Positions 1-8,236 of a DNA stretch of 64,000 nucleotides are shown piece by piece. The stretch spans positions 1 to 64,000 of the forward strand of contig CALSRC010000016.1 of the NCBI GenBank assembly GCA_943788645.1. Reading direction: 5' to 3'. The DNA is from UA16 sp002292325 (GTDB lineage: Bacteria > Bacteroidota > Bacteroidia > Flavobacteriales_D > Sanyastnellaceae). A program made the translations under genes and the position numbers. Position 1 is the first letter of the stretch, and every line of letters begins with the position of its first letter. Under the pieces are notes generated by a model that saw nothing but the letters and a program-made list of their open reading frames with translations, did no database searches and was not told the origin of the DNA.

Positions 1-2
1 AG

Positions 3-104
3 CGTGCGGCTGACGAAGCGACTTTGGAGAGCATCCGCGAAGAACTTCAAATATCGATGACGGCCGAAGCCGAGCGTTCTTGGGAAGAGAATACGAAGAA
101 TTAG
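3..104 (+). CDS. C-terminal fragment of an unrecognised gene, cut by the window start
   Basis: A frame open from the window edge ends at TAG (102-104) and encodes 33 highly charged residues rich in Glu and Ala (for example SIREELQISM and AERSWEENTKN), which look like the helical tail of a real protein. It converges with the minus-strand gene that follows; the two stop regions overlap by about 4 bases. It lies in the probably foreign first 2.8 kb. Too little is present to name it, and it could be a chance open frame. Confidence 0.35.
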   Translation, partial: RAADEATLESIREELQISMTAEAERSWEENTKN

Positions 105-2320
105 GAGGTGGACTCGGTGCCACCGAGTTCTTCCAAGGCTCCGTCTCCGAGTGCCCTTGGTCCCGTGAGTTGTTCGAAGCGTTCGATGAAGGCATTGAAG
201 TAGCCGTCTTGGCTGGAGCTGCGTCGGCTCCGTAGGCGGAGCGTCGGTGGGGTTCCTTCCTCAGGTACTTGCGTGTGACTTTCCTCCCAGGTGCCGCCGC
301 GCAGACGGTAAGCCTGCGTGATGAAGGTCTTCGAGTGATTAAGTTCTAGCGGAGTGCCGTCGGCACGCCAGATGGCCTGCGCTTGCATCCGCCTTCCGGC
401 GCTGGGCTCCATTCCAACGAGTGCGAGTGAGCGTTTGTTAGTGCCGATCAAGAGCAATGCTTTGAAGTTTTGCTGAAAGGTAATGTCCCCCTCGACACCG
501 CTGACAGGATAGACGAGGTGTAGGCGTTCGTCGGGTCCTAAATTGGTAAGAAGCGCTTGAGAGACGCGTGGTTCCAAGTGAGGGCGGGGGGCTTCTGGGA
601 GGAGTTGTTCTAACAAGACGTCTCGGCACCGTTCCTCCGTCTTCTCGATCCAGGGAGCGGGCTTCTCACGGAAATAGGTGGCCGATTCTTCAATGACTTC
701 ACTGTTAGGCTCTCTAGGGTAGACTCCGAGCTGGAGGTCGATTAGGTCTTCGAGGTAAGATTTGGCCACAGATTTCGAGAGTAGGCTGTCTGGATAGTCA
801 AAGACCATGGGAGGAGCTTGACGCAACTGGAGTAGACTAGTCGACAGGGCAGCGCCTTCCATAGTGGCGGCAAGACGGGTGGCGCTGAGGTGCTTCTCAG
901 CGGCGTCGAGCTCGAGCATCTTGTGTCCGAGAAGGTAGCTCGAGAGCGAATAGAAGGCGCCTTGAAGTTCTTGGGGCCGATCCACTGAATTGGCGATACC
1001 CGTTAGCTGGAGCTTGACGCCGAGTCGTGTTTCGACACCGCGCTTCCATTTCTCGACACCTTCTGTGGATTCTCTCACATAGAACTCATCATAATAGCGT
1101 TCGAGGCGTTTGGCGACTTGCACGCCATCAGCCATGCCGATGACTTCACGTGTGCGGACCTCTTTCGGTTTGGCGCTGAAGCGGTTGGCCATGCAGCGGT
1201 AGAGATAGACTCTGTCGTATTCGCTATGAAGTGGGAGGCGGCCGATTTCTTTGAGCCCAGCCTCAAGAGATTCGCGCGATGGCGGGAAGGCGTGAACCAT
1301 CTCAATGAGCTCCGTGGCAAAGATCCAGTCGGGGTCCCGTTCCCTGAATCCCGCTCCATAGACGGCGGCGGTCTCGCTTCCGACGATGCGAATGGCTTCG
1401 TGAAACATGCGCAAGCCGTACTTTTTAGTGTAGCGTGAGGATATCTTCTTGCCGCTGAGTGATGCGAGTTCGGTAATGGTCCAGCTTAGTCCAAGCGTGA
1501 TTGGGTTGGCGCCCAAGGCAAAGCGTCCGAGGAAGATGGCAGGCTTGGCATAGTTCCAGTAGGGGTTCACTTTCTTGTACATGCCATAGTAGTCCATGGC
1601 CTTTTTCACAAAGCGGTAGGTCTCACGGAGATTCAGCCGCTTTACATCCATGGGCAGTTGTTCTAACTGCACTAGCAATTGCAGAGACACGTTGTGAAGG
1701 AAACGGAGCACCTGTTCCATGTTGGTTTCCAAGAGAGGTTGGTCCGAATCTGGCTGATAGATGTGGGCGACTCCGTCGAAGAGATACATCACATCTTTGT
1801 AGATCTCTTCAGGTTGAAGGGTGCCATCGACGACATAGCCATTCTCGATGACTTTGTTAAACAAGCGCTCCGACTCGACTTTACAAAAGGCCAAGACTTC
1901 GGCTTCGCGTTCGTCGGTTTGTGGAACGGCGGCCGCTTCGGACTCGATCGCCTGCGCGTCGAGGTCCCACCAGCCGACGGTTTGGGCAAGTTGATGAGAA
2001 AGCTTGTGGCGCCGTTTCTCAAGAGTGAGGGCTTCTTCCTCGATCTCGGACTTATAAAGTTCGAGCGCGCGTTGCTCGCGGCTTACGAGCTCCCGATCAT
2101 TCACGAGCTGAGTCTTGGTTTGCTCAAGCAAGCGATCAGGCTCGCGATCGCGCAGGCGGAACCACCAAGCGCCTGCGCCAGAAAGGCAAGCGCCTAGGAT
2201 GAGAAGCCAGGTGGAGATCTGGCCGAGGCCGCCGCTGGCAATCGCGGTGATGAGCACAATGAGTCCGCCCGCCGCTGAGATCAGGGCGGGGCGCACATCG
2301 AGGCCCGGTGGCTTCTGCAT
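101..2320 (-). CDS. Unrecognised large protein with N-terminal membrane hairpin
   Basis: 739 residues. I do not recognise the family. Two hydrophobic segments near the N-terminus (about residues 13-32 and 36-54) would anchor it in the inner membrane. A charged helical, probably coiled-coil stretch follows (about 60-115), then a long soluble part. The centre holds a Tyr/Lys-rich block with a short hydrophobic patch (around IFLGRFALGANPITLGLS). The C-terminal third contains a mostly beta-like segment before an acidic end. No catalytic motif is evident. It sits beside a sulfatase fragment in sequence unlike the flavobacterial remainder; that pairing suggests a planctomycete-like source, which is inference. 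The start at 2320 is the first ATG before the hydrophobic hairpin, with no clear ribosome-binding site. Confidence 0.65.
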   Translation of the reverse strand: MQKPPGLDVRPALISAAGGLIVLITAIASGGLGQISTWLLILGACLSGAGAWWFRLRDREPDRLLEQTKTQLVNDRELVSREQRALELYKSEIEEEALTLEKRRHKLSHQLAQTVGWWDLDAQAIESEAAAVPQTDEREAEVLAFCKVESERLFNKVIENGYVVDGTLQPEEIYKDVMYLFDGVAHIYQPDSDQPLLETNMEQVLRFLHNVSLQLLVQLEQLPMDVKRLNLRETYRFVKKAMDYYGMYKKVNPYWNYAKPAIFLGRFALGANPITLGLSWTITELASLSGKKISSRYTKKYGLRMFHEAIRIVGSETAAVYGAGFRERDPDWIFATELIEMVHAFPPSRESLEAGLKEIGRLPLHSEYDRVYLYRCMANRFSAKPKEVRTREVIGMADGVQVAKRLERYYDEFYVRESTEGVEKWKRGVETRLGVKLQLTGIANSVDRPQELQGAFYSLSSYLLGHKMLELDAAEKHLSATRLAATMEGAALSTSLLQLRQAPPMVFDYPDSLLSKSVAKSYLEDLIDLQLGVYPREPNSEVIEESATYFREKPAPWIEKTEERCRDVLLEQLLPEAPRPHLEPRVSQALLTNLGPDERLHLVYPVSGVEGDITFQQNFKALLLIGTNKRSLALVGMEPSAGRRMQAQAIWRADGTPLELNHSKTFITQAYRLRGGTWEESHTQVPEEGTPPTLRLRSRRSSSQDGYFNAFIERFEQLTGPRALGDGALEELGGTESTS

Positions 2321-2370
2321 GGCGCAGTTTAGAGGAGATCAGGCCGGTGCGCAGGTGAATTCTGGCGTTT

Positions 2371-2796
2371 CTAACGCTCCCTCAACCCCACTTCTTCAGC
2401 CCACTTCTCCCAGAGATCGGCGAGATGGCGGGTGACGCCTGCCTGCAAATGGGAAACATCGCGCATCTCGGTTCGATCCTTGGCGATATCGTAGAGCTCC
2501 CAGGGGCCACCATGGGAAACAAGCTTCCACTGATTCTTCCGGATTGCCCGGCCCTTGCGCCACTGCCAGTAGATTGGTTCGGAGCGGGTGAATGGTTGTC
2601 CTTCGAGCAGTGGTCGCAAGCTCACGCCTTGCGACGGTGTGATTGGCTTGCCTTTCCATGATGCAGGATAGTCTGACTGACCTATGTCGCAGAGCGTGGC
2701 CATGATATCGATGAGGTGGCTAGGTTGTCTAACGAGCCCATCAGGCGTATTTATACGACCTGGCCAAGAGACGATGAAGGGTGACCATCGTACTCC
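2371..2796 (-). CDS. Arylsulfatase, C-terminal fragment only
   Basis: About 140 residues of a sulfatase-family enzyme, which hydrolyses sulfate esters and is usually exported. The frame reads GVRWSPFIVSWPGRI, the conserved segment typical of the family, then LVRQPSHLIDIMATLCDI, then the usual C-terminal part with PLLEGQPF and a WELYDIAKDRTEMRDVS block. The first two-thirds, including the active-site C/S-x-P-x-R, is missing. The frame meets a stop at 2806-2808, and homology seems to end where flavobacterial sequence begins. The ATG at 2703 is internal to the domain and not a real start. Sulfatases of this layout are abundant in Planctomycetota. Most likely the gene was cut by the assembly join at 2785-2796. 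Confidence 0.75.
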   Translation of the reverse strand, partial: GVRWSPFIVSWPGRINTPDGLVRQPSHLIDIMATLCDIGQSDYPASWKGKPITPSQGVSLRPLLEGQPFTRSEPIYWQWRKGRAIRKNQWKLVSHGGPWELYDIAKDRTEMRDVSHLQAGVTRHLADLWEKWAEEVGLRER

Positions 2797-4247
2797 GCTG
2801 AATCGTCATAGTTCGTCGCCAAATCATCCGTGCAACCACACGCATTGGTCACGGCATCCGCTTCGAAATCTCCAACCCCAGAGAAGCTGTACGTACTGTA
2901 ATTGGATGCTGCACCCACTCCGTTTTCGAAGACTTGAAGGTTCATTGTGCCCGAAACCTCTCCAGCCGTAGTGACTTGCATGAAGAGAACCCTTCCATTT
3001 TCATCAGGAAGACCGTTTGGAGTTCCATTCAACACGTACCAGGCTCCACCTGTAGCATCGTCCATGGCAACGTTTTGACCAGAAATCGTCTCGCCAAAAG
3101 CAAAGGCGCCAACCCAAGGTTGTTCTGTGCTCTCAACCACGCTGATCGCAACCTCTGACCCCACATTCTGACCCTCAATACCGATCGTAACCCAGCTGTC
3201 TGCAGCCAGATCAGGGAAGAATGCTAAGAACGCAGGGTTCACACCGCTGGCAACCGTAGAGCCAAACTGACTGTTGTAAAAGCCCGTTGTTGTTTCGAAA
3301 GAAAAGGGAGCTTCTTCGTTACCATAAATAGAGCTCAGGAAATCATCCTCATTCGCCATGTTCTGATAAAACCGGTAAGTCGTTTGACCAGGAACGATAT
3401 CCGTCGCATACACTTCAACCGAAATCGTATATTCTCCGCCGCCGCCGCACGCTTCACCGCAGTATTCGCAACTTCCATCATCTTCAGTTGCATCGACGGT
3501 GTAATTGCAAGCAGCAGAATCCATGCATCCAGGCACCAAGAACTCAGGCGCACTGGGTGTAAATGGAATTATTCCTCTAAATTCTTGGTTCGCATCTCCT
3601 TCAACGAATACCTGAACCTGCATTTGACCTGTTAGCTCGCCTGCGGTAGTAATTTGTCCAATCAAGACGCGTAAATCTTCTCCAGCAAATGCTGCGTGAG
3701 AGAAATCGCACGTCGTCAAGTCCGTTGGATCACAAGGGAGAAGCGTGAATAGGGCCGTGCCTGTCTCGTCATCAATCAGGACATTGTCACCTGAACCAAA
3801 TTCGTCTAATAAATTAATCTCACCGGCGGCCAAGTTAACATCCACGTTGTCATCTATAGAAGCTCCGCCAATCGTCAACCAGCTGTCATACGTCAATTCT
3901 GGAAAAAACGGCAATACCGTCGGGTTCACCCAAGCCCCGACCTCTTCTCCCAGCAAAGCATCGTTGTACCAGGCTGGTGATGATGTGGAGTTGATCATCA
4001 TGGGATTCTCTGCCTCGCCTGAAATGCAAGAGAGGAAATCCGATTCGTTCTGCATCTCCATGTAGATGCGGTACGTAGTCATGCCAGTGAAGTCGAAATC
4101 ACCAACAGCCCCATCATGCTCGATGAAGCTTTCAATTACAATTGCATAACCCTCGGGTACGGTAGGTGAAGGGGTATTGACTGGAACTTGACAAATTCCA
4201 ATGACGGCCGCAGACAGCGACGCAGCAAGGCATAACAGCTTACGCAT
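2751..4247 (-). CDS. Secreted protein with duplicated ~200-residue domain and Cys-bounded repeats; 3' end lost
   Basis: The start at 4247 gives MRKLLCLAASLSAAVIG, a clean signal peptide, so the longer upstream frame is not used. The mature part holds two copies of an unnamed domain (about residues 25-235 and 270-450). Each contains a TTYR(I/F)Y block, a DFLSxIxG block, a VNPxxLxFFPxL block, a SWxTIG block and a QxTTAGExxGxM(Q/N)xQVF ending. Each copy is followed by a Cys-bounded repeat: GCMDSAACNY...DDGSC, then GCTDDLATNYDDSAEYD, which breaks off. The last ~13 residues up to the stop at 2751 come from the adjoining sulfatase DNA in the wrong frame. The native C-terminus, probably a T9SS tail, is therefore missing. 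The protein is likely exported; function unknown. Confidence 0.7.
   Translation of the reverse strand: MRKLLCLAASLSAAVIGICQVPVNTPSPTVPEGYAIVIESFIEHDGAVGDFDFTGMTTYRIYMEMQNESDFLSCISGEAENPMMINSTSSPAWYNDALLGEEVGAWVNPTVLPFFPELTYDSWLTIGGASIDDNVDVNLAAGEINLLDEFGSGDNVLIDDETGTALFTLLPCDPTDLTTCDFSHAAFAGEDLRVLIGQITTAGELTGQMQVQVFVEGDANQEFRGIIPFTPSAPEFLVPGCMDSAACNYTVDATEDDGSCEYCGEACGGGGEYTISVEVYATDIVPGQTTYRFYQNMANEDDFLSSIYGNEEAPFSFETTTGFYNSQFGSTVASGVNPAFLAFFPDLAADSWVTIGIEGQNVGSEVAISVVESTEQPWVGAFAFGETISGQNVAMDDATGGAWYVLNGTPNGLPDENGRVLFMQVTTAGEVSGTMNLQVFENGVGAASNYSTYSFSGVGDFEADAVTNACGCTDDLATNYDDSAEYDGHPSSSLGQVV
2785..2796. other. Probable chimeric junction between two genomes
   Basis: On the minus strand the stretch GGAGTACGATGG belongs to both neighbouring genes. 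Upstream of it (higher coordinates) the frame reads ATNYDDSAEYD, which should continue DGSC in a Cys-bounded repeat. Downstream, a different frame reads GVRWSPFIVSWPG of a sulfatase. Both proteins break at exactly this point. A 12-base shared stretch is the usual scar of a misassembled join, though microhomology-mediated recombination in a real genome would look the same. Confidence 0.75.
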
Positions 4248-4464
4248 AAGAGTGACGATTTGGTATGATTCAACACAACAGGGCACACAACGCGCCGGAG
4301 CGCGCGAGTAAGGCGAAAGTAGAGGAAGCACGGGCAAAATGCAAACGAGCGGATCAATTAATCATAAGTTTTAAGCCATTAGTCGAATGCATTGGAAGTT
4401 CAGGCGATAATTTAACCCCACCTCTTATCAGATTTAAGTAGGCCAATTGAATTTTGAATGCGAC

Positions 4465-4493
4465 TTCTTTCTTTCCGTTTTCTTTCTTTCCGT
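4465..4493 (+). repeat. 14-base direct repeat upstream of tRNA-Phe
   Basis: TTCTTTCTTTCCGT occurs at 4465-4478 and again at 4480-4493, a 15-base period ending about 30 bases before the tRNA. It is pyrimidine-rich and lies where the -33 region of the tRNA promoter would be. The rest of the gap between the secreted gene (start 4247) and the tRNA is AT-rich with no further feature seen. Confidence 0.5.
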
Positions 4494-4504
4494 AAAATTT
4501 AGAT

Positions 4505-4512
4505 TATCTTTG
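4505..4512 (+). promoter_or_regulatory. TAnnTTTG -7 element for tRNA-Phe
   Basis: TATCTTTG matches the Bacteroidota -7 consensus exactly and ends 10 bases before the mature tRNA 5' end. No convincing -33 TTG is visible. Confidence 0.6.
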
Positions 4513-4522
4513 CCCGCCTTCC

Positions 4523-4595
<73 letters not shown>

Positions 4596-4626
4596 CAAAA
4601 AAGTCAGCACTCGCTGGCTTTTTTTG
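4596..4626 (+). terminator. Rho-independent terminator after tRNA-Phe
   Basis: The stem GTCAGC / GCTGGC (one G-T pair), flanked by an A run and a T7 tract, has loop ACTC. It lies directly after the tRNA and overlaps the TTG at 4624 that would otherwise extend aroB upstream, which argues against that start. Confidence 0.75.
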
Positions 4627-4643
4627 TTTCCAACCCCTTCCAT

Positions 4644-4651
4644 TAGATTTG
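4644..4651 (+). promoter_or_regulatory. TAnnTTTG -7 element for aroB
   Basis: TAGATTTG lies 26 bases before the ATG at 4678 and after the tRNA terminator, so aroB probably has its own promoter and a leader of roughly 20 nt. Confidence 0.55.
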
Positions 4652-4677
4652 CATCCTGCCACTTATCCGCACAGCGC

Positions 4678-5769
4678 ATGACCCGATATTGTTTTAATTC
4701 ATCTCACTCGGGCACTGGGGACTTACACGAAGCGCTGACATGGGTGCCTCCCAAAGAGGCCCCACTCTTCATCATCGATGCGTTCTTCAAAGACCGGAGC
4801 AACTTCATCGCAAACGAGATTCATCCGTCCAGCAATCGGATTTTTTGGTTGCAGGCAAATGAAAATCAAAAGTCCATTGAACAATTAAGCAGCATTTGGG
4901 AATGGCTGATTCAGCTCGAGGCAAATCGATCAACTCACTTGATCATCGTTGGCGGAGGCATCACACTGGACACGGGAGCATTTGCGGCCACCGTATTTCA
5001 GAGAGGATTGGCATTTACACTGGTTCCCACGACGTTATTGGCCCAAGTTGATGCTTCCATTGGCGGTAAAAATGGCGTGAATCTGTTCGGATTAAAAAAT
5101 TACATCGGCACCATCAATGAGCCGATGGAGGTGATAGCAGATGCGCAGGTACTCGCGACACTTCCAGCACACCATGTGCTGTCGGGCTGGATGGAAGTAG
5201 TCAAACATAGCCTCATTGCAGATGCGAATCTTTGGAGCCAACTGAGCCGCTACCAAAACATCCCCCGTCCGGAAAATCAGCCTGATTTGATTCAAGCTTC
5301 AAGTCAAATTAAAAGGACCATTGTCAAGGACGACCTTCATGAAGGTGGGAGACGAAAGTCCCTGAACTTTGGACACACTGTCGCGCATGCTTTGGAAAGC
5401 ATCGGCTCCCGTCAAGCCGTGAACATTCCGCATGGCTTGGCTGTCGGTTTGGGCATGGTGTTTTCGCTCAACTGGAGCGCTCAACTAGCTGCTGAAAATT
5501 CACGGATTGAGCTCCTGCATGCGGCACAAGTCATTCGAGGGTGGATCGAACAATTTCCTGAATTAAACTGCATGAGATGGGCTGCTTCATTGGATCCTGA
5601 AGAGGTCTGGAACCATATGAAACGCGATAAGAAAAACAGAACAAACGAGGTGCTTGAAGTGGCATTGATGGCCATTGGAGAAGCACATTGGGATACGCCT
5701 ATCATACAACCTTCTTTTGAAGATGTGTGGCGGCGATTGTTCGATGAAAATTCATCCGCGCAGAATTGA
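4678..5769 (+). CDS. aroB: 3-dehydroquinate synthase
   Basis: Converts DAHP to 3-dehydroquinate, the second step of the shikimate pathway, in the cytoplasm with NAD+ and a divalent metal. With the ATG at 4678 it is 363 residues, the usual length; a TTG at 4624 lies inside a terminator and is rejected. Visible marks are VGGGITLDTGAFAA near residue 91, VPTTLLAQVDASIGGK near 116-131 (the usual nucleotide and active-site block), and two metal-ligand histidine motifs, FGHTVAHALE and IPHGLAVGLGM. A promoter element precedes it at 4644. lpxD follows after 23 bases but with its own promoter element, so the two need not be one transcript. No sign of damage. Confidence 0.93.
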   Translation: MTRYCFNSSHSGTGDLHEALTWVPPKEAPLFIIDAFFKDRSNFIANEIHPSSNRIFWLQANENQKSIEQLSSIWEWLIQLEANRSTHLIIVGGGITLDTGAFAATVFQRGLAFTLVPTTLLAQVDASIGGKNGVNLFGLKNYIGTINEPMEVIADAQVLATLPAHHVLSGWMEVVKHSLIADANLWSQLSRYQNIPRPENQPDLIQASSQIKRTIVKDDLHEGGRRKSLNFGHTVAHALESIGSRQAVNIPHGLAVGLGMVFSLNWSAQLAAENSRIELLHAAQVIRGWIEQFPELNCMRWAASLDPEEVWNHMKRDKKNRTNEVLEVALMAIGEAHWDTPIIQPSFEDVWRRLFDENSSAQN

Positions 5770-5780
5770 ACCGTTACCCG

Positions 5781-5788
5781 TAATTTTG
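5781..5788 (+). promoter_or_regulatory. TAnnTTTG element 4 nt before lpxD ATG
   Basis: TAATTTTG is followed by CACC and then the ATG at 5793. A -7 element in this position would start transcription at or next to the A of the ATG, giving a leaderless lpxD mRNA. Confidence 0.6.
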
Positions 5789-5792
5789 CACC

Positions 5793-6827
5793 ATGGAATT
5801 GACGGCCACTGAACTGGCAAAGCTCATCGAAGGCAGCATTGAGGGGGATGGAAGCGTCTCATTGAATCAACTGGCCAAAATAGAAGAAGGCGCTCCCGGG
5901 AGTCTCACTTTTCTAGCTAATCCTGAATATGAAGCATTTATCTATACAACCGAAGCAAGCGCGGCGCTTGTCGAGATGAGTTTCGAAGCGAGGAAGCCTT
6001 TACCTCCAGCGTTAACCCTCATTCGTGTATCCGATCCCTATCAGGCATTTGCCAAAATCTTGGAGTTGGCTGTGGATGGTGACCAATATGAAGCAGGCGT
6101 GCACCCCACGGCCTATGTCAGCCCGAAGGCATCCATCGGATCAGGCTGTTACATTGGTCCATTTGCCTCCATCGAAGATGGTGCAATTTTGGGTGATGGG
6201 TGTCAAATTCACAGCCATGTCAGCATTGGGCGAAAAGTGATGTTGGGAGCAAATTGTACGCTTCACCGACGTGTTGCCATCATGGACGGATGCATCATCG
6301 GAAACGAATGCACATTTCAATCAGGCTCGATCATCGGATCGGATGGATTTGGTTTTGCACCCAATCAAGACAACGTCTACCAAAAAGTACCACAGACCGG
6401 CAATGTTGTCATCGGGGATCGGTGTGAGGTCGGTGCAGGAACTACCATTGACCGTGCGACATTGGGCTCCACCCGTATTGATACAGGTGTTAAACTTGAT
6501 AATCAAATCCAAGTAGCACACAACGTGCGAATAGGCATGAATACAGTGATTGCTGCGCAAACTGGGATCGCAGGGAGCACAACCATCGGTTCACACTGCA
6601 TGATTGGAGGTCAAGTCGGATTCGCTGGACATATTCAGGTGGCCGACGGAGTTAAAATCGCGGCCAAATCGGGGGTGACGAAAAGCATTCAGGAAAAAAA
6701 CACGGTCTGGCAAGGAAACCCCGCCTTGCCCATTCGCGATTACCAAAAACAACAAATCACCCTTCGAAAGTTGATTCGCTCCCTAGCTTTGCAACGAATT
6801 GAGGCTTTAGAACAGAAATTGAGTTGA
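5793..6827 (+). CDS. lpxD: UDP-3-O-acylglucosamine N-acyltransferase
   Basis: Adds the N-linked 3-hydroxyacyl chain in lipid A synthesis, third step of the Raetz pathway, in the cytoplasm. 344 residues, normal length. An N-terminal uridine-binding domain (about 1-100) is followed by a left-handed parallel beta-helix of hexapeptide repeats (about 105-310, e.g. IGSGCYIGPFASI, IGDRCEVGAGTTI) and a C-terminal helix. The catalytic histidine is probably that in QVAHNVRIG. It is first in the run lpxD - lpxC/fabZ - lpxA; the stop overlaps a possible TTG start of the next gene. Expression probably starts from the element at 5781. Confidence 0.95.
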   Translation: MELTATELAKLIEGSIEGDGSVSLNQLAKIEEGAPGSLTFLANPEYEAFIYTTEASAALVEMSFEARKPLPPALTLIRVSDPYQAFAKILELAVDGDQYEAGVHPTAYVSPKASIGSGCYIGPFASIEDGAILGDGCQIHSHVSIGRKVMLGANCTLHRRVAIMDGCIIGNECTFQSGSIIGSDGFGFAPNQDNVYQKVPQTGNVVIGDRCEVGAGTTIDRATLGSTRIDTGVKLDNQIQVAHNVRIGMNTVIAAQTGIAGSTTIGSHCMIGGQVGFAGHIQVADGVKIAAKSGVTKSIQEKNTVWQGNPALPIRDYQKQQITLRKLIRSLALQRIEALEQKLS

Positions 6828-6832
6828 ATACC

Positions 6833-8236
6833 ATGAGCGCACCCATCCGACAACGCACCCTGCTGAAGGCTGTGGAATTTTCAGGCATCGGATTGCATAC
6901 AGGAAAACAAACGGTGATGACGGTTTTGCCTGCTCCCGACAATCACGGGTACAAGTTCCAACGGATTGACCTCGAAGACCAACCAATCATCGATGCGGAC
7001 GCAGATCGCGTTGTCACGACCCAGCGCGGGACGACCCTGGAACAAAATGGTGCGCAGGTGAATACGACAGAGCACATTCTCGCAGCATTGTATGGCTGTG
7101 AAGTGGACAATGCACTGATTCAATTAACAGGACCCGAGATTCCCATCATGGATGGAAGCGCCTTGCATTTTGTAGAATCCTTCGAATCCATTGGATATGA
7201 AGACCAAAATGCGGAGCGCCGGTTTTACAAACTGAAGTCCAATATAGCTTTCGAAGACAAAGAAAAAGACGTTGAAATGTTGGCGGTTCCCGAACCATCC
7301 GACGAATTTAGATTGACCGTTATGGTCGATTATAAAAGTCCTGTTCTGGGAACACAACATGCGAGCATGTACAAGATGAAGGAATTTAAAACCGACATCG
7401 CTAAATGCAGAACCTTCGTCTTTCTAAAAGAAGTCAAAGCTTTGGCGGAAGCCAACCTCATCAAAGGCGGAGACCTGAACAATGCCGTCGTGTTAATTGA
7501 ACGTCCTTACAAGGAACATGAGCTTCAAGAGATTGCAGACCTGGTAGGCAAGCAAAATCTGCACGCACGAGCCGACATTCCTGGCGTACTCAACACCTCG
7601 CCTTTGCGCTACCAGAATGAACCTGCAAGGCACAAACTATTGGACATCATGGGCGACCTTGCGCTAACCGGTCGCTTCATCCAGGCTCATATTCTAGCAG
7701 CCCGACCAGGTCACGCAGGAAATGTTTCATTTGCTAAAATTCTGAAGAAAAAGATGAAAGAAGAAATCGGAAAACCCAATCTGGACGTGAATCGTCCTTC
7801 CCTTTTTGACATCAATCAGATTACAGCCATGCTGCCGCATCGCTATCCTTTTTTGCTGGTTGATAAGATCTTGGAAGTGGATGAAAGCAGCATTATCGGG
7901 TGTAAAAACGTCACCATCAACGAACCTTTTTTTCAAGGACATTTCCCAGGAAATCCGGTAATGCCAGGTGTCTTACAAGTTGAGGCCATGGCCCAAGTAG
8001 GTGGGATTTTCGCATTGCAAACCGTAGAAGACCCCGAACATTACACGACTTACTTTATGAAAATTGACAACGTCAAGTTCAAACATAAGGTCTTGCCGGG
8101 GGATACTTTGGTGTTTCATTTGGAGCTGATTTCGCCCATTCGACGTGGATTGGTCAACATGCGTGGACGTGGCTACGTGATGGGAAAACTCGTTTCGGAG
8201 GCAGAGATGCTTGCGCAAATTGTAAAGGATCACTAA
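6833..8236 (+). CDS. lpxC/fabZ: Bifunctional LpxC deacetylase / FabZ dehydratase fusion
   Basis: Two enzymes in one chain. The N-terminal ~310 residues are UDP-3-O-acyl-N-acetylglucosamine deacetylase, the committed zinc-dependent step of lipid A synthesis (HILAAL, HKLLDIMGDLAL and GHAGN carry metal and catalytic residues). The C-terminal ~145 residues are 3-hydroxyacyl-ACP dehydratase (MLPHRYPFLLVDKI, then GHFPGNPVMPGVLQVEAMAQ with catalytic His and Glu). This fusion is a hallmark of Bacteroidota. The ATG at 6833 gives 467 residues; a TTG at 6824 overlapping the lpxD stop would add three. The stop overlaps the lpxA start by one base, so translation is probably coupled. Intact. Confidence 0.95.
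   Translation: MSAPIRQRTLLKAVEFSGIGLHTGKQTVMTVLPAPDNHGYKFQRIDLEDQPIIDADADRVVTTQRGTTLEQNGAQVNTTEHILAALYGCEVDNALIQLTGPEIPIMDGSALHFVESFESIGYEDQNAERRFYKLKSNIAFEDKEKDVEMLAVPEPSDEFRLTVMVDYKSPVLGTQHASMYKMKEFKTDIAKCRTFVFLKEVKALAEANLIKGGDLNNAVVLIERPYKEHELQEIADLVGKQNLHARADIPGVLNTSPLRYQNEPARHKLLDIMGDLALTGRFIQAHILAARPGHAGNVSFAKILKKKMKEEIGKPNLDVNRPSLFDINQITAMLPHRYPFLLVDKILEVDESSIIGCKNVTINEPFFQGHFPGNPVMPGVLQVEAMAQVGGIFALQTVEDPEHYTTYFMKIDNVKFKHKVLPGDTLVFHLELISPIRRGLVNMRGRGYVMGKLVSEAEMLAQIVKDH

Noticed and set aside
1679..2197. 172-codon plus-strand frame in the first segment
   Set aside because: Antisense to the 739-residue coding frame; no start signal or recognisable product.
4624..4677. Upstream TTG start for aroB
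   Set aside because: It lies in the tRNA-Phe terminator and the added residues are not AroB-like; the ATG at 4678 follows a promoter element.
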